Part shown: positions 7,369-13,700 of the stretch, piece by piece
How the letters are laid out: each line of letters begins with the position of its first letter
Position numbering within the stretch: position 1 is the first letter of the stretch
Origin: Spyradocola merdavium
GTDB lineage: Bacteria; Bacillota; Clostridia; Christensenellales; UBA1750
DNA: 27,495 bases
Assembly (NCBI GenBank): GCA_018711265.1
Contig: DVIM01000066.1
Span: 1-27,495 of the forward strand
Direction of reading: 5' to 3'
Made by a program: the position numbers and the translations under genes
The notes under the pieces: model-generated
Seen by the model: the letters and a program-made list of their open reading frames with translations, nothing else
What the model was told of the DNA's origin: nothing
The model's database searches: none

Positions 7369-9378
7369 TCAGAGCCGCTCCTCCGGCGCGCCGGGGACGG
7401 TCACGACCGCGCCCTCGACGTGGCGCTTGCGCATCTTGTTCTTCGCCTTGCGGTTTTCCACCGTGTCCAGCACGATGGAGAGGTCGTAGTTCTCCGCGTC
7501 CGGGTAGAGCTGCTCCTTCTTCAGGTGCGGGGAGAGGCGCTTCTGGTTGACGGTGTAGCGCCGGTCCGCAACCTTGACGACGACCTCGCCCTTGGCGTTG
7601 GCCGGCTGCGCCACGATGCCCGTGCGGTGCAGCGGGTGCACGTACACGCTGTCGCCCACGGAGAAGCTGCGCTTCTTGGGCGGCTCGGCTGCCGCGGCGG
7701 CTGGCGCGGGCGCGGGCGCTTCGGGGAACGCGACGGGCGCGCCCGGGCGGGCGGCGGCTTCCGCAGGGCGAGGCCCCGGCGCGGGGAACGGCCCCGACGC
7801 GGGGCGGGGCCCTGACACAGGGAGCGGCCCTGACGCAGGGCGGGGCCCCAACGTGGGGGCGCCGCAGAGCGCGGCTGCGCGGGCGAGCACGCCCGGCTCC
7901 AACCCCAGCCGCCGCGCGATGAGCAGCGCGCAGCTCTCGCCCGGCTTGCCCAGCTCCAGCCGGTAGAGCGGGGAGAGCGTCTCCGGGTCAAAGGCCATGC
8001 TCGCGTTGAGGAAGCCGGGCGTCTCCTCCGCAAAGGTCTTGATCTCCGGGTAGTGCGTGGTGGCCAGGAGCAGCGCGCCGCGCGCGGCCAGGGCCTCCAG
8101 CATGGCGGTGGCCAGCGCCATGCCCTCCTGCGGGTCCGTGCCCGAGCCCAGTTCGTCCAGGAGCACGAGCGAGCGGTCCGTGCACAGGCGCAGGATCTCC
8201 ACCCAGCGCTGCACGTGCGCGGAGAAGGTCGAGAGGTTCTGCGCGATGCTCTGACCGTCCCCGAGGTCGCAGAGCACGTGGTCCACCAGCGGGAAGAGCC
8301 CCTCTTCGCAGGGCACGTGCAGCCCGGTCTGCGCCAGCAGGCAGAGCAGGCCCACGGTCTTGAGGGAGACGGTCTTTCCGCCCGTGTTCGGGCCGGTGAC
8401 GACCACGCCCGTCTCCGCGGGCGCAAGGCCCAGGAAGATGTCCAGCGGCACGCAGGACTCCCGGGGCAGCAGGGGATGCCGCGCGCCGCGCAGGCGCAGG
8501 GCGCGGCCGGGCTCCACGCGCGCGGGCACGCCGCCCATGCCCCGCGAGAGCGAGGCGCACGCAAAGAGGAAGTCCAGCTCCGTCAGGACCTCCGCATTCT
8601 GCCGCAGGGCCGGAACCTCCGCGGCAAAGGCGGCCGTCAGCGTCGCCAGGATGCGCTGCACCTCGTTTTCCTCCTGGATGAGCAGCAGGGCCGCCTCCTC
8701 CCGCAGCGCGGAGACGGAGGCGGGCTCCACGAACAGCGTCGACCCGCTGGCCGAGGCGTCCACAACCGTGCCCGGCAGGTCGCGCCGCCGCTCGCGCTTC
8801 AGCGGCAGGACCAGGCGGCCGCTGCGCTCGGTGACATACCCCTCCATGAACCAGTCCGGGTGCGCGCGCAGCAGGGATTCGAGCTTGCCGCGCATCCGCT
8901 CCTGCGCGGCGGCGCGCTGGCGGCGCAGGGCGTGCAGCGCGGGGCTGGCGCGGTCGTCCACCTCGCTGCCGCGCAGGCAGCGCTCCACCTCGTGCAGCAG
9001 GTCCGGCAGCGGGGCGAGGGAGAGGCCGTAGGCCGACAGCGCCGGCGCGGCCGAGGCCATGCGCTCCAGGTAGAGCTGCATCCGCCGGCAGAGGGAGAGA
9101 AAGCTGCCCAGGTTTTGCAGCTGCTCCGGCGAGAGGATGATGCCCAGGGCGAGCAGGGGCAGCGCCGCCTCCGCCCCCTCCAGGGAGCTCAGCGGCGGGG
9201 TCGCGGCGTCCAGCATCCGGCAGGCCTGGTCGATCTGGTCGGCGCGCAGGCGGATCTGCATCAGATCCTGGAGCGGGCGCAGGCCGAGGGCGCGCTCCCG
9301 CGCCGCGCGCGTGTGCGTGAAGTCCGCGAGCTTTTGCAGGATCGCGTCGTATTCCAACATGTGCAGGGAAGGTTCCAT
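7369..9378 (-). CDS. MutS2-family ATPase lacking the Smr nuclease domain
   Basis: 669 residues. ATG 9378 is preceded by GAGGTG (9391-9386). The N-terminal 320 residues are the helical core/lever region of MutS2 (COG1193). The ATPase domain has Walker A GPNTGGKT at 329-336, Walker B with D408 and E409 in LVLLDELGSGTDP, and ATTHYPEIKTF. Bacillus subtilis MutS2 (about 785 residues) continues with a coiled coil, a KOW-like module and the Smr domain. Here residues 511-540 are five G-P-x-P-x-x hexapeptide repeats in a Pro/Ala linker, followed by a KOW-like VGDSVYVHPLHRTGIV segment and a short basic tail; no Smr domain is present. MutS2 proteins suppress recombination and act on collided ribosomes. 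Which role applies to this short form is unknown. Confidence 0.9.
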   Translation of the reverse strand: MEPSLHMLEYDAILQKLADFTHTRAARERALGLRPLQDLMQIRLRADQIDQACRMLDAATPPLSSLEGAEAALPLLALGIILSPEQLQNLGSFLSLCRRMQLYLERMASAAPALSAYGLSLAPLPDLLHEVERCLRGSEVDDRASPALHALRRQRAAAQERMRGKLESLLRAHPDWFMEGYVTERSGRLVLPLKRERRRDLPGTVVDASASGSTLFVEPASVSALREEAALLLIQEENEVQRILATLTAAFAAEVPALRQNAEVLTELDFLFACASLSRGMGGVPARVEPGRALRLRGARHPLLPRESCVPLDIFLGLAPAETGVVVTGPNTGGKTVSLKTVGLLCLLAQTGLHVPCEEGLFPLVDHVLCDLGDGQSIAQNLSTFSAHVQRWVEILRLCTDRSLVLLDELGSGTDPQEGMALATAMLEALAARGALLLATTHYPEIKTFAEETPGFLNASMAFDPETLSPLYRLELGKPGESCALLIARRLGLEPGVLARAAALCGAPTLGPRPASGPLPVSGPRPASGPFPAPGPRPAEAAARPGAPVAFPEAPAPAPAAAAAEPPKKRSFSVGDSVYVHPLHRTGIVAQPANAKGEVVVKVADRRYTVNQKRLSPHLKKEQLYPDAENYDLSIVLDTVENRKAKNKMRKRHVEGAVVTVPGAPEERL
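7759..7848 (-). repeat. Five 18-bp repeats encoding a G-P-x-P-x-x linker in the MutS2-family gene
   Basis: Five successive 18-bp units encode GPRPAS, GPLPVS, GPRPAS, GPFPAP and GPRPAE (residues 511-540). Neighbouring units are partly self-complementary at DNA level (GGGCC with GGCCC), so the tract can form small hairpins and is a candidate for length variation. Confidence 0.85.
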
Positions 9379-9441
9379 GGGGATTCACCTCGTTTTCGTT
9401 TTCGCAAAGGGGGGGGGAAGCGCCGCGGCGCGGGAATCCCC
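9379..9441 (-). promoter_or_regulatory. Possible RNA stem at the ribosome binding site of the MutS2-family gene
   Basis: On the minus strand GGGGATTC (9441-9434) is a perfect 8-base complement of GAATCCCC (9386-9379), the spacer between the GAGGTG ribosome binding site and the ATG. A GCGCCGCGGCGC palindrome lies in the loop. If it forms, the stem would hold the translation start in structured RNA. Sequence complementarity only. Confidence 0.4.
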
Positions 9442-9463
9442 CGGGGCGAAAATTACGCGCGCC

Positions 9464-9500
9464 AAAACGCGAAAAGACCGCGGCAAAAATTGCCGCGGTC
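9464..9500 (-). terminator. Intrinsic terminator inside the MutS2-family leader
   Basis: GACCGCGGCA (9500-9491) pairs perfectly with TGCCGCGGTC (9485-9476) over a 5-nt loop, followed on the minus strand by TTTTCGCGTTTT. No T-tract is present on the plus side. It sits 85 bp before the MutS2-family ATG and after a promoter and short ORF, so it can act as an attenuator. Confidence 0.8.
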
Positions 9501-9666
9501 CCCGAAGACGAGCGAAACTGCGTCTGCGGAGGATGCGCGTCATCTTTTGCGTCCCTGGGGCCCGCGCGCCGGTTTGGCCGCAGAAACTGCGTACAACAAA
9601 CATACCGCGCGGCAGGGCCGCTGCGCGGGGCGCGAAGGGCAGCGATTCAGCTGCTTACAGGTTCGC
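9491..9666 (-). promoter_or_regulatory. Six-segment attenuator structure in the MutS2-family leader
   Basis: Read on the minus strand, the segments are: 1 GCAGC (9654-9650); 2 CGCTGC (9644-9639); 3 GCAGCG (9624-9619); 4 TGCCGCGCGGT (9614-9604); 5 GACCGCGGCA (9500-9491); 6 the terminator 3' arm. Pairing 1:2 (with an outer GCGAA/TTCGC reaching into the short ORF), 3:4 (CCGCGC...GCGCGG, 9628-9605) and 5:6 gives termination. Pairing 2:3 (6 bp) frees segment 4, which can pair with ACCGCGGCA of segment 5 (9 bp, 2-nt bulge) and block the terminator. Complementarity is seen directly; the switching mechanism is inference. Confidence 0.55.
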
Positions 9667-9681
9667 AAAGACCACCGACAT
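9655..9681 (-). CDS. Eight-codon leader peptide ORF (MSVVFANL)
   Basis: ATG 9681-9679 lies six to seven bases after AGGAGGA (9694-9688), a near-perfect ribosome binding site, and the ORF ends at TAA after eight codons: MSVVFANL. It lies about 30 bases after the predicted transcription start of a TTGACA-17-TATCCT promoter. Its last codons overlap the 5' arm of the first leader hairpin, so a ribosome on this ORF would open that hairpin. The V-V-F run is reminiscent of short arrest peptides of macrolide-type leaders (for example I-F-V-I in ErmC leaders), but this likeness is weak. Such a strong site on an 8-codon ORF before a terminator argues for a regulatory leader rather than chance. Confidence 0.6.
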   Translation of the reverse strand: MSVVFANL

Positions 9682-9714
9682 GCAAAATCCTCCTACAAAA
9701 CAAGAGTCATCCTT

Positions 9715-9743
9715 AGGATAGCAGAGTCCCGCGCCGCTGTCAA
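9715..9743 (-). promoter_or_regulatory. Promoter of the MutS2-family leader
   Basis: TTGACA (9743-9738), 17 bp, TATCCT (9720-9715) on the minus strand. The -35 box contains the TGA stop codon of the alpha/beta hydrolase gene. Transcription would start near 9708, giving a leader of about 330 nt before the MutS2-family ATG. Confidence 0.8.
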
Positions 9744-10621
9744 GCGCGTCCCTTGCCGAGCGCGGCGTCCAGCCAGTCCGCGATGTGGCGCAGGAGCCCG
9801 GCCTGCGAGAACTCCGCCGTGGCGTGGTCCGCGCCCTCCACCGTGCACAGCTCGCAGGGCACGCCCGCGCGCTCCAGCGCCTCGTAGAGCGCCTCGGACT
9901 GCGCAAAGGGCACGGTCGCATCCCGGTCCCCGTGCAGGATCAGGAAGGGCGGGGCCTCCGGCGAGACGTAGCGCAGGGGCGTGGCCAGGTCCACCTGCTC
10001 CGGCACGCTCTGCGGCCAGGCGCCAAAGAGCTTGACCAGGCAGTCCGTGGGCCGCATGGCGGAGGCGTCCGCCGCGCCGTAGGCGGCGAGCATCCCGGCA
10101 AAGTCCACGACGCCGTACCAGTTGACGACCGCCTGGACCGCCTCGGACACGCCGGCCCACTGCGCGCCCGTGAACTCCGCCTTGCCGGGCGTGAGGCCCG
10201 CCAGCGTCACCAGGTGGCCGCCTGCGGAGTCGCCCATGAGCGCGATGCGGTCCGGGTCGGCGCGGAACGCCCGGGCATGCTTGCGCACAAAGCGCAGGGC
10301 GGTCTTGACGTCCTGGATCTGCGCGGGAAAGGGGGCCACGCCCGTGACGCGGTACTCGGCCAGGCACACGATGTAGCCGCGCTCGGCGAAGTAGGACAGG
10401 TCGTGCAGGCGGTTGGCGGGGTCGCAGCACTCCCAGCCCCCGCCGCAGATCCACAGGAGCACCGGATACCCGGGCGCCGCGGGCTCGGGCACGGGATAGA
10501 CCACGTGCATGTGCAGCGCCTGCGCGCCGCCGCCGTAGAAATCCGGAACCGTGCAGTAGGGCAGGTTCAGCGTCGTGCGCACGACCGGGTCCAGGGAGGA
10601 AAAGCGCAGCGTCGTTCTCAT
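9740..10621 (-). CDS. Alpha/beta hydrolase (esterase/lipase, carboxylesterase-like)
   Basis: 293 residues; ATG 10621 with GAGGAGG (10636-10630) eight bases upstream. The fold is shown by the oxyanion-hole CGGGW at 59-63, the nucleophile elbow GDSAGGH with S132, the acid in HGDRDATVPF (D234) and the base in GADHATAEF (H266). This is the hormone-sensitive-lipase/BD-FAE-like group that hydrolyses short acyl or feruloyl esters, often from plant polysaccharides. No signal peptide is visible, so it is probably cytoplasmic. Divergent from the amidohydrolase gene, with back-to-back promoters. Confidence 0.92.
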   Translation of the reverse strand: MRTTLRFSSLDPVVRTTLNLPYCTVPDFYGGGAQALHMHVVYPVPEPAAPGYPVLLWICGGGWECCDPANRLHDLSYFAERGYIVCLAEYRVTGVAPFPAQIQDVKTALRFVRKHARAFRADPDRIALMGDSAGGHLVTLAGLTPGKAEFTGAQWAGVSEAVQAVVNWYGVVDFAGMLAAYGAADASAMRPTDCLVKLFGAWPQSVPEQVDLATPLRYVSPEAPPFLILHGDRDATVPFAQSEALYEALERAGVPCELCTVEGADHATAEFSQAGLLRHIADWLDAALGKGRA

Positions 10622-10656
10622 GAAAACCGCCTCCTCGTCAAAAAAATCTCACCGCC

Positions 10657-10686
10657 ATTATAGCACGAGGGGGCGCATTTTTGCAA
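10657..10686 (-). promoter_or_regulatory. Promoter of the alpha/beta hydrolase gene
   Basis: TTGCAA (10686-10681), 18 bp, TATAAT (10662-10657) on the minus strand, ending 20 bp before the ribosome binding site. Confidence 0.75.
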
Positions 10687-10696
10687 CGGCGGGGCG

Positions 10697-10725
10697 TTGC
10701 GGCGCGCGGGCGGGCATGGTACAAT
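10697..10725 (+). promoter_or_regulatory. Promoter of the amidohydrolase-glycerate kinase operon
   Basis: TTGCGG (10697-10702), 17 bp, TACAAT (10720-10725). Its -35 box is 10 bp from that of the divergent hydrolase promoter, so one bound regulator could affect both. Confidence 0.65.
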
Positions 10726-10764
10726 GGGGGCATACCACAAATACTCCATGGGAGGGAACCTGCA

Positions 10765-11925
10765 ATGCTGATTCGCAATGCAACCATCTATACAGCCGTC
10801 GCGCCGGAGCCCTTTGTGGGCGACGTGCGGGTCTGCAACGGAAAGATCCTCGCCGTCGGGCCGAACCTGGAGGCGCCGGGCGAGCCGGTCGTGGACGCCA
10901 CGGGGCTGAACCTCTACCCCGGCTTTGTCGAGGCGCACGGCCACATCGGCCTGGACGGCTACGGCGTGGGCTTTGAGGGCAAGGACTACAACGAGATGAA
11001 CGACCCGGTCGTGCCGCAGCTGCGCGCCATCGACGGAATCGAGCCCCGGGACCCGGCGCTCCTGCAGGCGGCGCAGGGCGGCGTGACCACGCTGTGCACC
11101 GGCCCCGGCTCCGCGAACGTGCTGGGCGGGACCTTTGCGGCCATCAAGACCGTGGGCATCCGCGTGGACGACATGCTGCTCAAGGCGGACGCGGCCATGA
11201 AGTGCGCCTTTGGCGAGAACCCCAAGCGCTGCTACCGCGAAAAGGGCATCTCCACGCGCATGACCACCGCGGGCAAGCTGCGCGAGATGCTGCTGCGCGC
11301 CAAGGACTACCGCCGCCGCATGGAGGAGGGGCGCGACCCGGCCTTTGACATCAAGCTCGAGGCGCTGCTGCCCGTGCTCACGGGCGAAATGCCCCTGAAG
11401 GCGCACGCGCACCAGCTCAACGACCTGTTCACCGCCATCCGCATCGCCAAGGAGTTCGACGTCAAGCTCACCCTGGAGCACTGCACGGAGGGGCACCTTG
11501 CGCCGGAGCTGCTCGCGGCGGAGGGCTACCCCATGGCGGTCGGCCCGAGCCTTACCCACGCCAGCAAGTTCGAGCTGCGCAACAAGACCTTTGAGACGCC
11601 GGGCGCGCTCGCGCGGGCGGGCGGCCACGTCTCCATCATCACGGATTCGCCGGTGATCCCGCAGCAGTACCTGCCGCTGTGCGCGGGCCTTGCGATCCGC
11701 AGCGGCATGGACCCCTACGCCGCGCTGCGCGCCATCACCATCTGCCCGGCCGAGCACATCGGGGTTGCGGACCGCGTCGGCTCCATCGAGGTCGGCAAGG
11801 ACGCGGACCTGGTGCTCTGCCGCGGAAACGTCATGGATGTCGAGAGCGAGATCCAGTGCGTGCTCATCGAAGGCTGCGCCGTGCCGGGCCTGCCCCTGTG
11901 CCCGAGGGGAGGAGAAAAGACTTGA
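10765..11925 (+). CDS. Metal-dependent amidohydrolase (imidazolonepropionase/dihydroorotase-like)
   Basis: 386 residues; ATG 10765 with GGAGGG (10751-10756) eight bases upstream. It has the amidohydrolase beta-sandwich start (IRNATIYT...GDVRVCNGKILAVGP...VDATGLNLYPGFVEAHGH), the metal motif H58-x-H60, later metal or substrate histidines in LKAHAHQ and LEHCTEGH, the catalytic aspartate region ITDSP, and the closing GSIEVGKDADLVL strand. Such enzymes hydrolyse C-N bonds in cyclic amides, N-acyl amino acids or similar compounds; the substrate is not identifiable. Its stop codon overlaps the TTG start of glycerate kinase, so the two are translationally coupled. Confidence 0.9.
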   Translation: MLIRNATIYTAVAPEPFVGDVRVCNGKILAVGPNLEAPGEPVVDATGLNLYPGFVEAHGHIGLDGYGVGFEGKDYNEMNDPVVPQLRAIDGIEPRDPALLQAAQGGVTTLCTGPGSANVLGGTFAAIKTVGIRVDDMLLKADAAMKCAFGENPKRCYREKGISTRMTTAGKLREMLLRAKDYRRRMEEGRDPAFDIKLEALLPVLTGEMPLKAHAHQLNDLFTAIRIAKEFDVKLTLEHCTEGHLAPELLAAEGYPMAVGPSLTHASKFELRNKTFETPGALARAGGHVSIITDSPVIPQQYLPLCAGLAIRSGMDPYAALRAITICPAEHIGVADRVGSIEVGKDADLVLCRGNVMDVESEIQCVLIEGCAVPGLPLCPRGGEKT

Positions 11926-13058
11926 AGGTCGTAGTGGCGATGGACTCCTTTAAGGGGAGCCTGACGTCCCTTGCGGCGGGGGCGGCGGTGCGGGAGGGAA
12001 TCCTGCGCGCCGACCCCGCGGCCGAGGTGCTCGTGCGGCCCCTGGCCGACGGCGGCGAGGGCACGGTCGAGGCGCTGGTCTCCGGCATGGGCGGAAGGCT
12101 GCGCACCGTGCGCGTGACCGGCCCCTTGGGCGAGGGCGTGGACTGCGCCTACGGCGTGCTCGGGGACACGGCGGTCATCGAGATGGCCGGCGCCGCGGGG
12201 CTGCCGCTCGTGCCGGCGGAGGAACGCGATCCCCTGCGCACCACGACCTACGGCGTGGGCGAGGTCATCGCCGACGCCATCGCGCAGGGCTGCCGGCGGT
12301 TCCTCGTCGGCATCGGCGGCAGCGCCACGAACGACGGCGGCGCGGGGATGCTCCAGGCGCTCGGCTTCGGCCTGCTGGACGCGGAGGGAAGGGACATCCC
12401 CCGCGGGGCGCAGGGCCTTAAGAAGCTCGCAAGGATCGAGACGGCGGGCGCGCTGCCCGCGCTCGTCGGCTGCCGCTTCCGCGTCGCCTGCGACGTGACG
12501 AACCCCCTGTGCGGGGAGAAGGGCGCCTCTGCCGTCTTCGGCCCGCAGAAGGGCGCGCGCCCGGCGGACATCCCGCGCATGGACGCCTGGCTTGCCGCCT
12601 ATGCGCAGATCGCGGCCAAGGCCTTCCCCGGCGCCGACCCCGAGGCCCCCGGGACGGGCGCGGCCGGCGGCCTGGGCTTTGCCTTCCGCACGTTTCTCTC
12701 CGGAGAGCTGGAGCCGGGCGTGCAGATTGTGTTGGAGGAGACGCGCCTTGCGGAGGCGCTCGCGGGCGCGGACGTGGTCGTCACCGGCGAGGGCCGGCTG
12801 GACGGCCAGACCGCCATGGGCAAGGCGCCCGTGGGCGTGGCGCGCCTGGCCAAGGCGCGGGGCTGCTTGGTCCTGGCGCTGGCCGGCGGCGTCACGCGCG
12901 ACGCCGGGGCCTGCAACGGCGTGGGGATCGACGCCTTCTTCCCCGCGGTGCGCGGGGTGACGACGCTCGCCGAGGCCATGGACCCGGAAAACGCGCGCGC
13001 AAACCTCGCCGACGCCGCGGAGCAGGCCTTCCGCCTGCTCGCCGCGGCCCGGGCGTGA
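11922..13058 (+). CDS. glxK: Glycerate kinase
   Basis: 378 residues, the usual length of the GlxK/GarK family. It starts at TTG 11922, overlapping the previous TGA, with GGAGG (11908-11912) nine bases upstream; the next in-frame ATG (11940, AMDSFKG) would cut into the conserved first strand. Family motifs: MDSFKGSL, LADGGEGT, GIGGSATNDGGAGMLQALG, FGPQKGA, VTGEGRLDGQT. It phosphorylates D-glycerate with ATP, to 2-phosphoglycerate in the GarK/GlxK class, feeding glycolysis. Coupling to the amidohydrolase suggests that an upstream product is converted toward glycerate (inference). No terminator is seen after it, so the repeat region and glycosidase may be on the same transcript. Confidence 0.93.
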   Translation: MKVVVAMDSFKGSLTSLAAGAAVREGILRADPAAEVLVRPLADGGEGTVEALVSGMGGRLRTVRVTGPLGEGVDCAYGVLGDTAVIEMAGAAGLPLVPAEERDPLRTTTYGVGEVIADAIAQGCRRFLVGIGGSATNDGGAGMLQALGFGLLDAEGRDIPRGAQGLKKLARIETAGALPALVGCRFRVACDVTNPLCGEKGASAVFGPQKGARPADIPRMDAWLAAYAQIAAKAFPGADPEAPGTGAAGGLGFAFRTFLSGELEPGVQIVLEETRLAEALAGADVVVTGEGRLDGQTAMGKAPVGVARLAKARGCLVLALAGGVTRDAGACNGVGIDAFFPAVRGVTTLAEAMDPENARANLADAAEQAFRLLAAARA

Positions 13059-13119
13059 GCCGTTTTCCCAAGAGAAAAAGAGAGAAACGCCCCGGCCGGT
13101 GCATGCAAGCGCACCTGAA

Positions 13120-13157
13120 GGTTGGCGGATTCGGCCCAAAGGCTGAATCCGCCAACC
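13120..13157 (+). other. 17-bp hairpin in the diverged repeat copy
   Basis: Arms 13120-13136 and 13141-13157 pair over 17 bp (one G/T wobble) with loop CAAA. It occupies the slot of the long hairpin of the 101-bp units, with almost entirely different sequence. No T-tract follows, so it is not a terminator. Confidence 0.85.
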
Positions 13158-13652
13158 GACCCCCCGGGCCGCCGTCCAAAGGGGCCGCGCCAGCGGACCT
13201 GGAGGCTGAGCGTTTGGGCCAAGGGCCCAATCAGCCGACCGGAACCCCGGACCGCTAACAGCGGCACGGGGCGAAGTCGAAGGGTCCGCGTAAGCGGACC
13301 TGGAGGCCGAGCGTTTGGGCCAAGGGCCCAATCAACCGGCCGGAACCCCGGACCGCCAACAGCGGCGCGGAGCGCAATCGAAGGGTCCGCGTAAGCGTAC
13401 CTGGAGGCCGAGCGTTTGGGCCAAGGGCCCAATCAACCGGCCGGAACCCCGGACCGTCGAAGGCGGCGCGGGGCGAAGTCGAAGGGTCCGCGCCAGCGGA
13501 CCTGGAGGCCGAGCGTTTGGGCCAAGGGCCTAATCAGCCGGCCGGAACCCCGGACCGTCGAAGGCGGCACGGGGCGAAGTCGAAGGGTCCGCGTAAGCGG
13601 ACCTGGAGGCCGAGCGTTTTGCGCCCGAAGGGCGAAAATAAGTCGGCCGGAA

Positions 13653-13675
13653 CACGGAGCTGGCACAGCTCCGTG
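13653..13675 (+). other. 10-bp hairpin just upstream of the glycosidase ribosome binding site
   Basis: CACGGAGCTG pairs perfectly with CAGCTCCGTG over loop GCA. It ends 10 bp before the AGGAGG at 13686 and closes the repeat array. No T-tract follows; it may protect or present the 5' end of the glycosidase message. Confidence 0.75.
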
Positions 13676-13700
13676 CGAAGACGAAAGGAGGAACCCCACC

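Larger units (their letters stand above)
13098..13675. repeat. Tandem array of a 101-bp structured element (five copies plus one diverged copy)
   Basis: Units start at 13182, 13283, 13384, 13485 and 13586, exactly 101 bp apart; a diverged 84-bp copy starts at 13098 and the last copy has a changed 3' half. Each unit begins with a 7-bp stem (GGTCCGC-GTAA-GCGGACC in most copies), then a longer two-part hairpin, then CCGG-AACC-CCGG, then a 5-bp hairpin. Copy differences mostly preserve pairing. 101 is not a multiple of 3 and there are no start sites, so it is not a repeated protein. It fills the whole 640-bp gap between glycerate kinase and the glycosidase; no other gene is seen there. Confidence 0.9.

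Noticed and set aside
9385..9603. 72-codon minus-strand ORF in the MutS2-family leader
   Set aside because: Its ATG has no ribosome binding site and the frame runs straight through the intrinsic terminator; it is not expected to be translated.
9655..9921. Longer minus-strand frame ending in the same MSVVFANL
   Set aside because: The upstream part overlaps the alpha/beta hydrolase gene in another frame and lies before the predicted transcription start; only the last eight codons follow the strong ribosome binding site.
13098..13675. CRISPR array
   Set aside because: The 101-bp units are directly adjacent and almost identical along their whole length, with no unique spacers, and no cas gene is nearby.
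13416..13700. N-terminal extension of the glycosidase through the repeats
   Set aside because: The extension is repeat-encoded, Arg/Pro-rich and in a frame that shifts from one 101-bp unit to the next. The ATG at 13701 has a proper AGGAGG.
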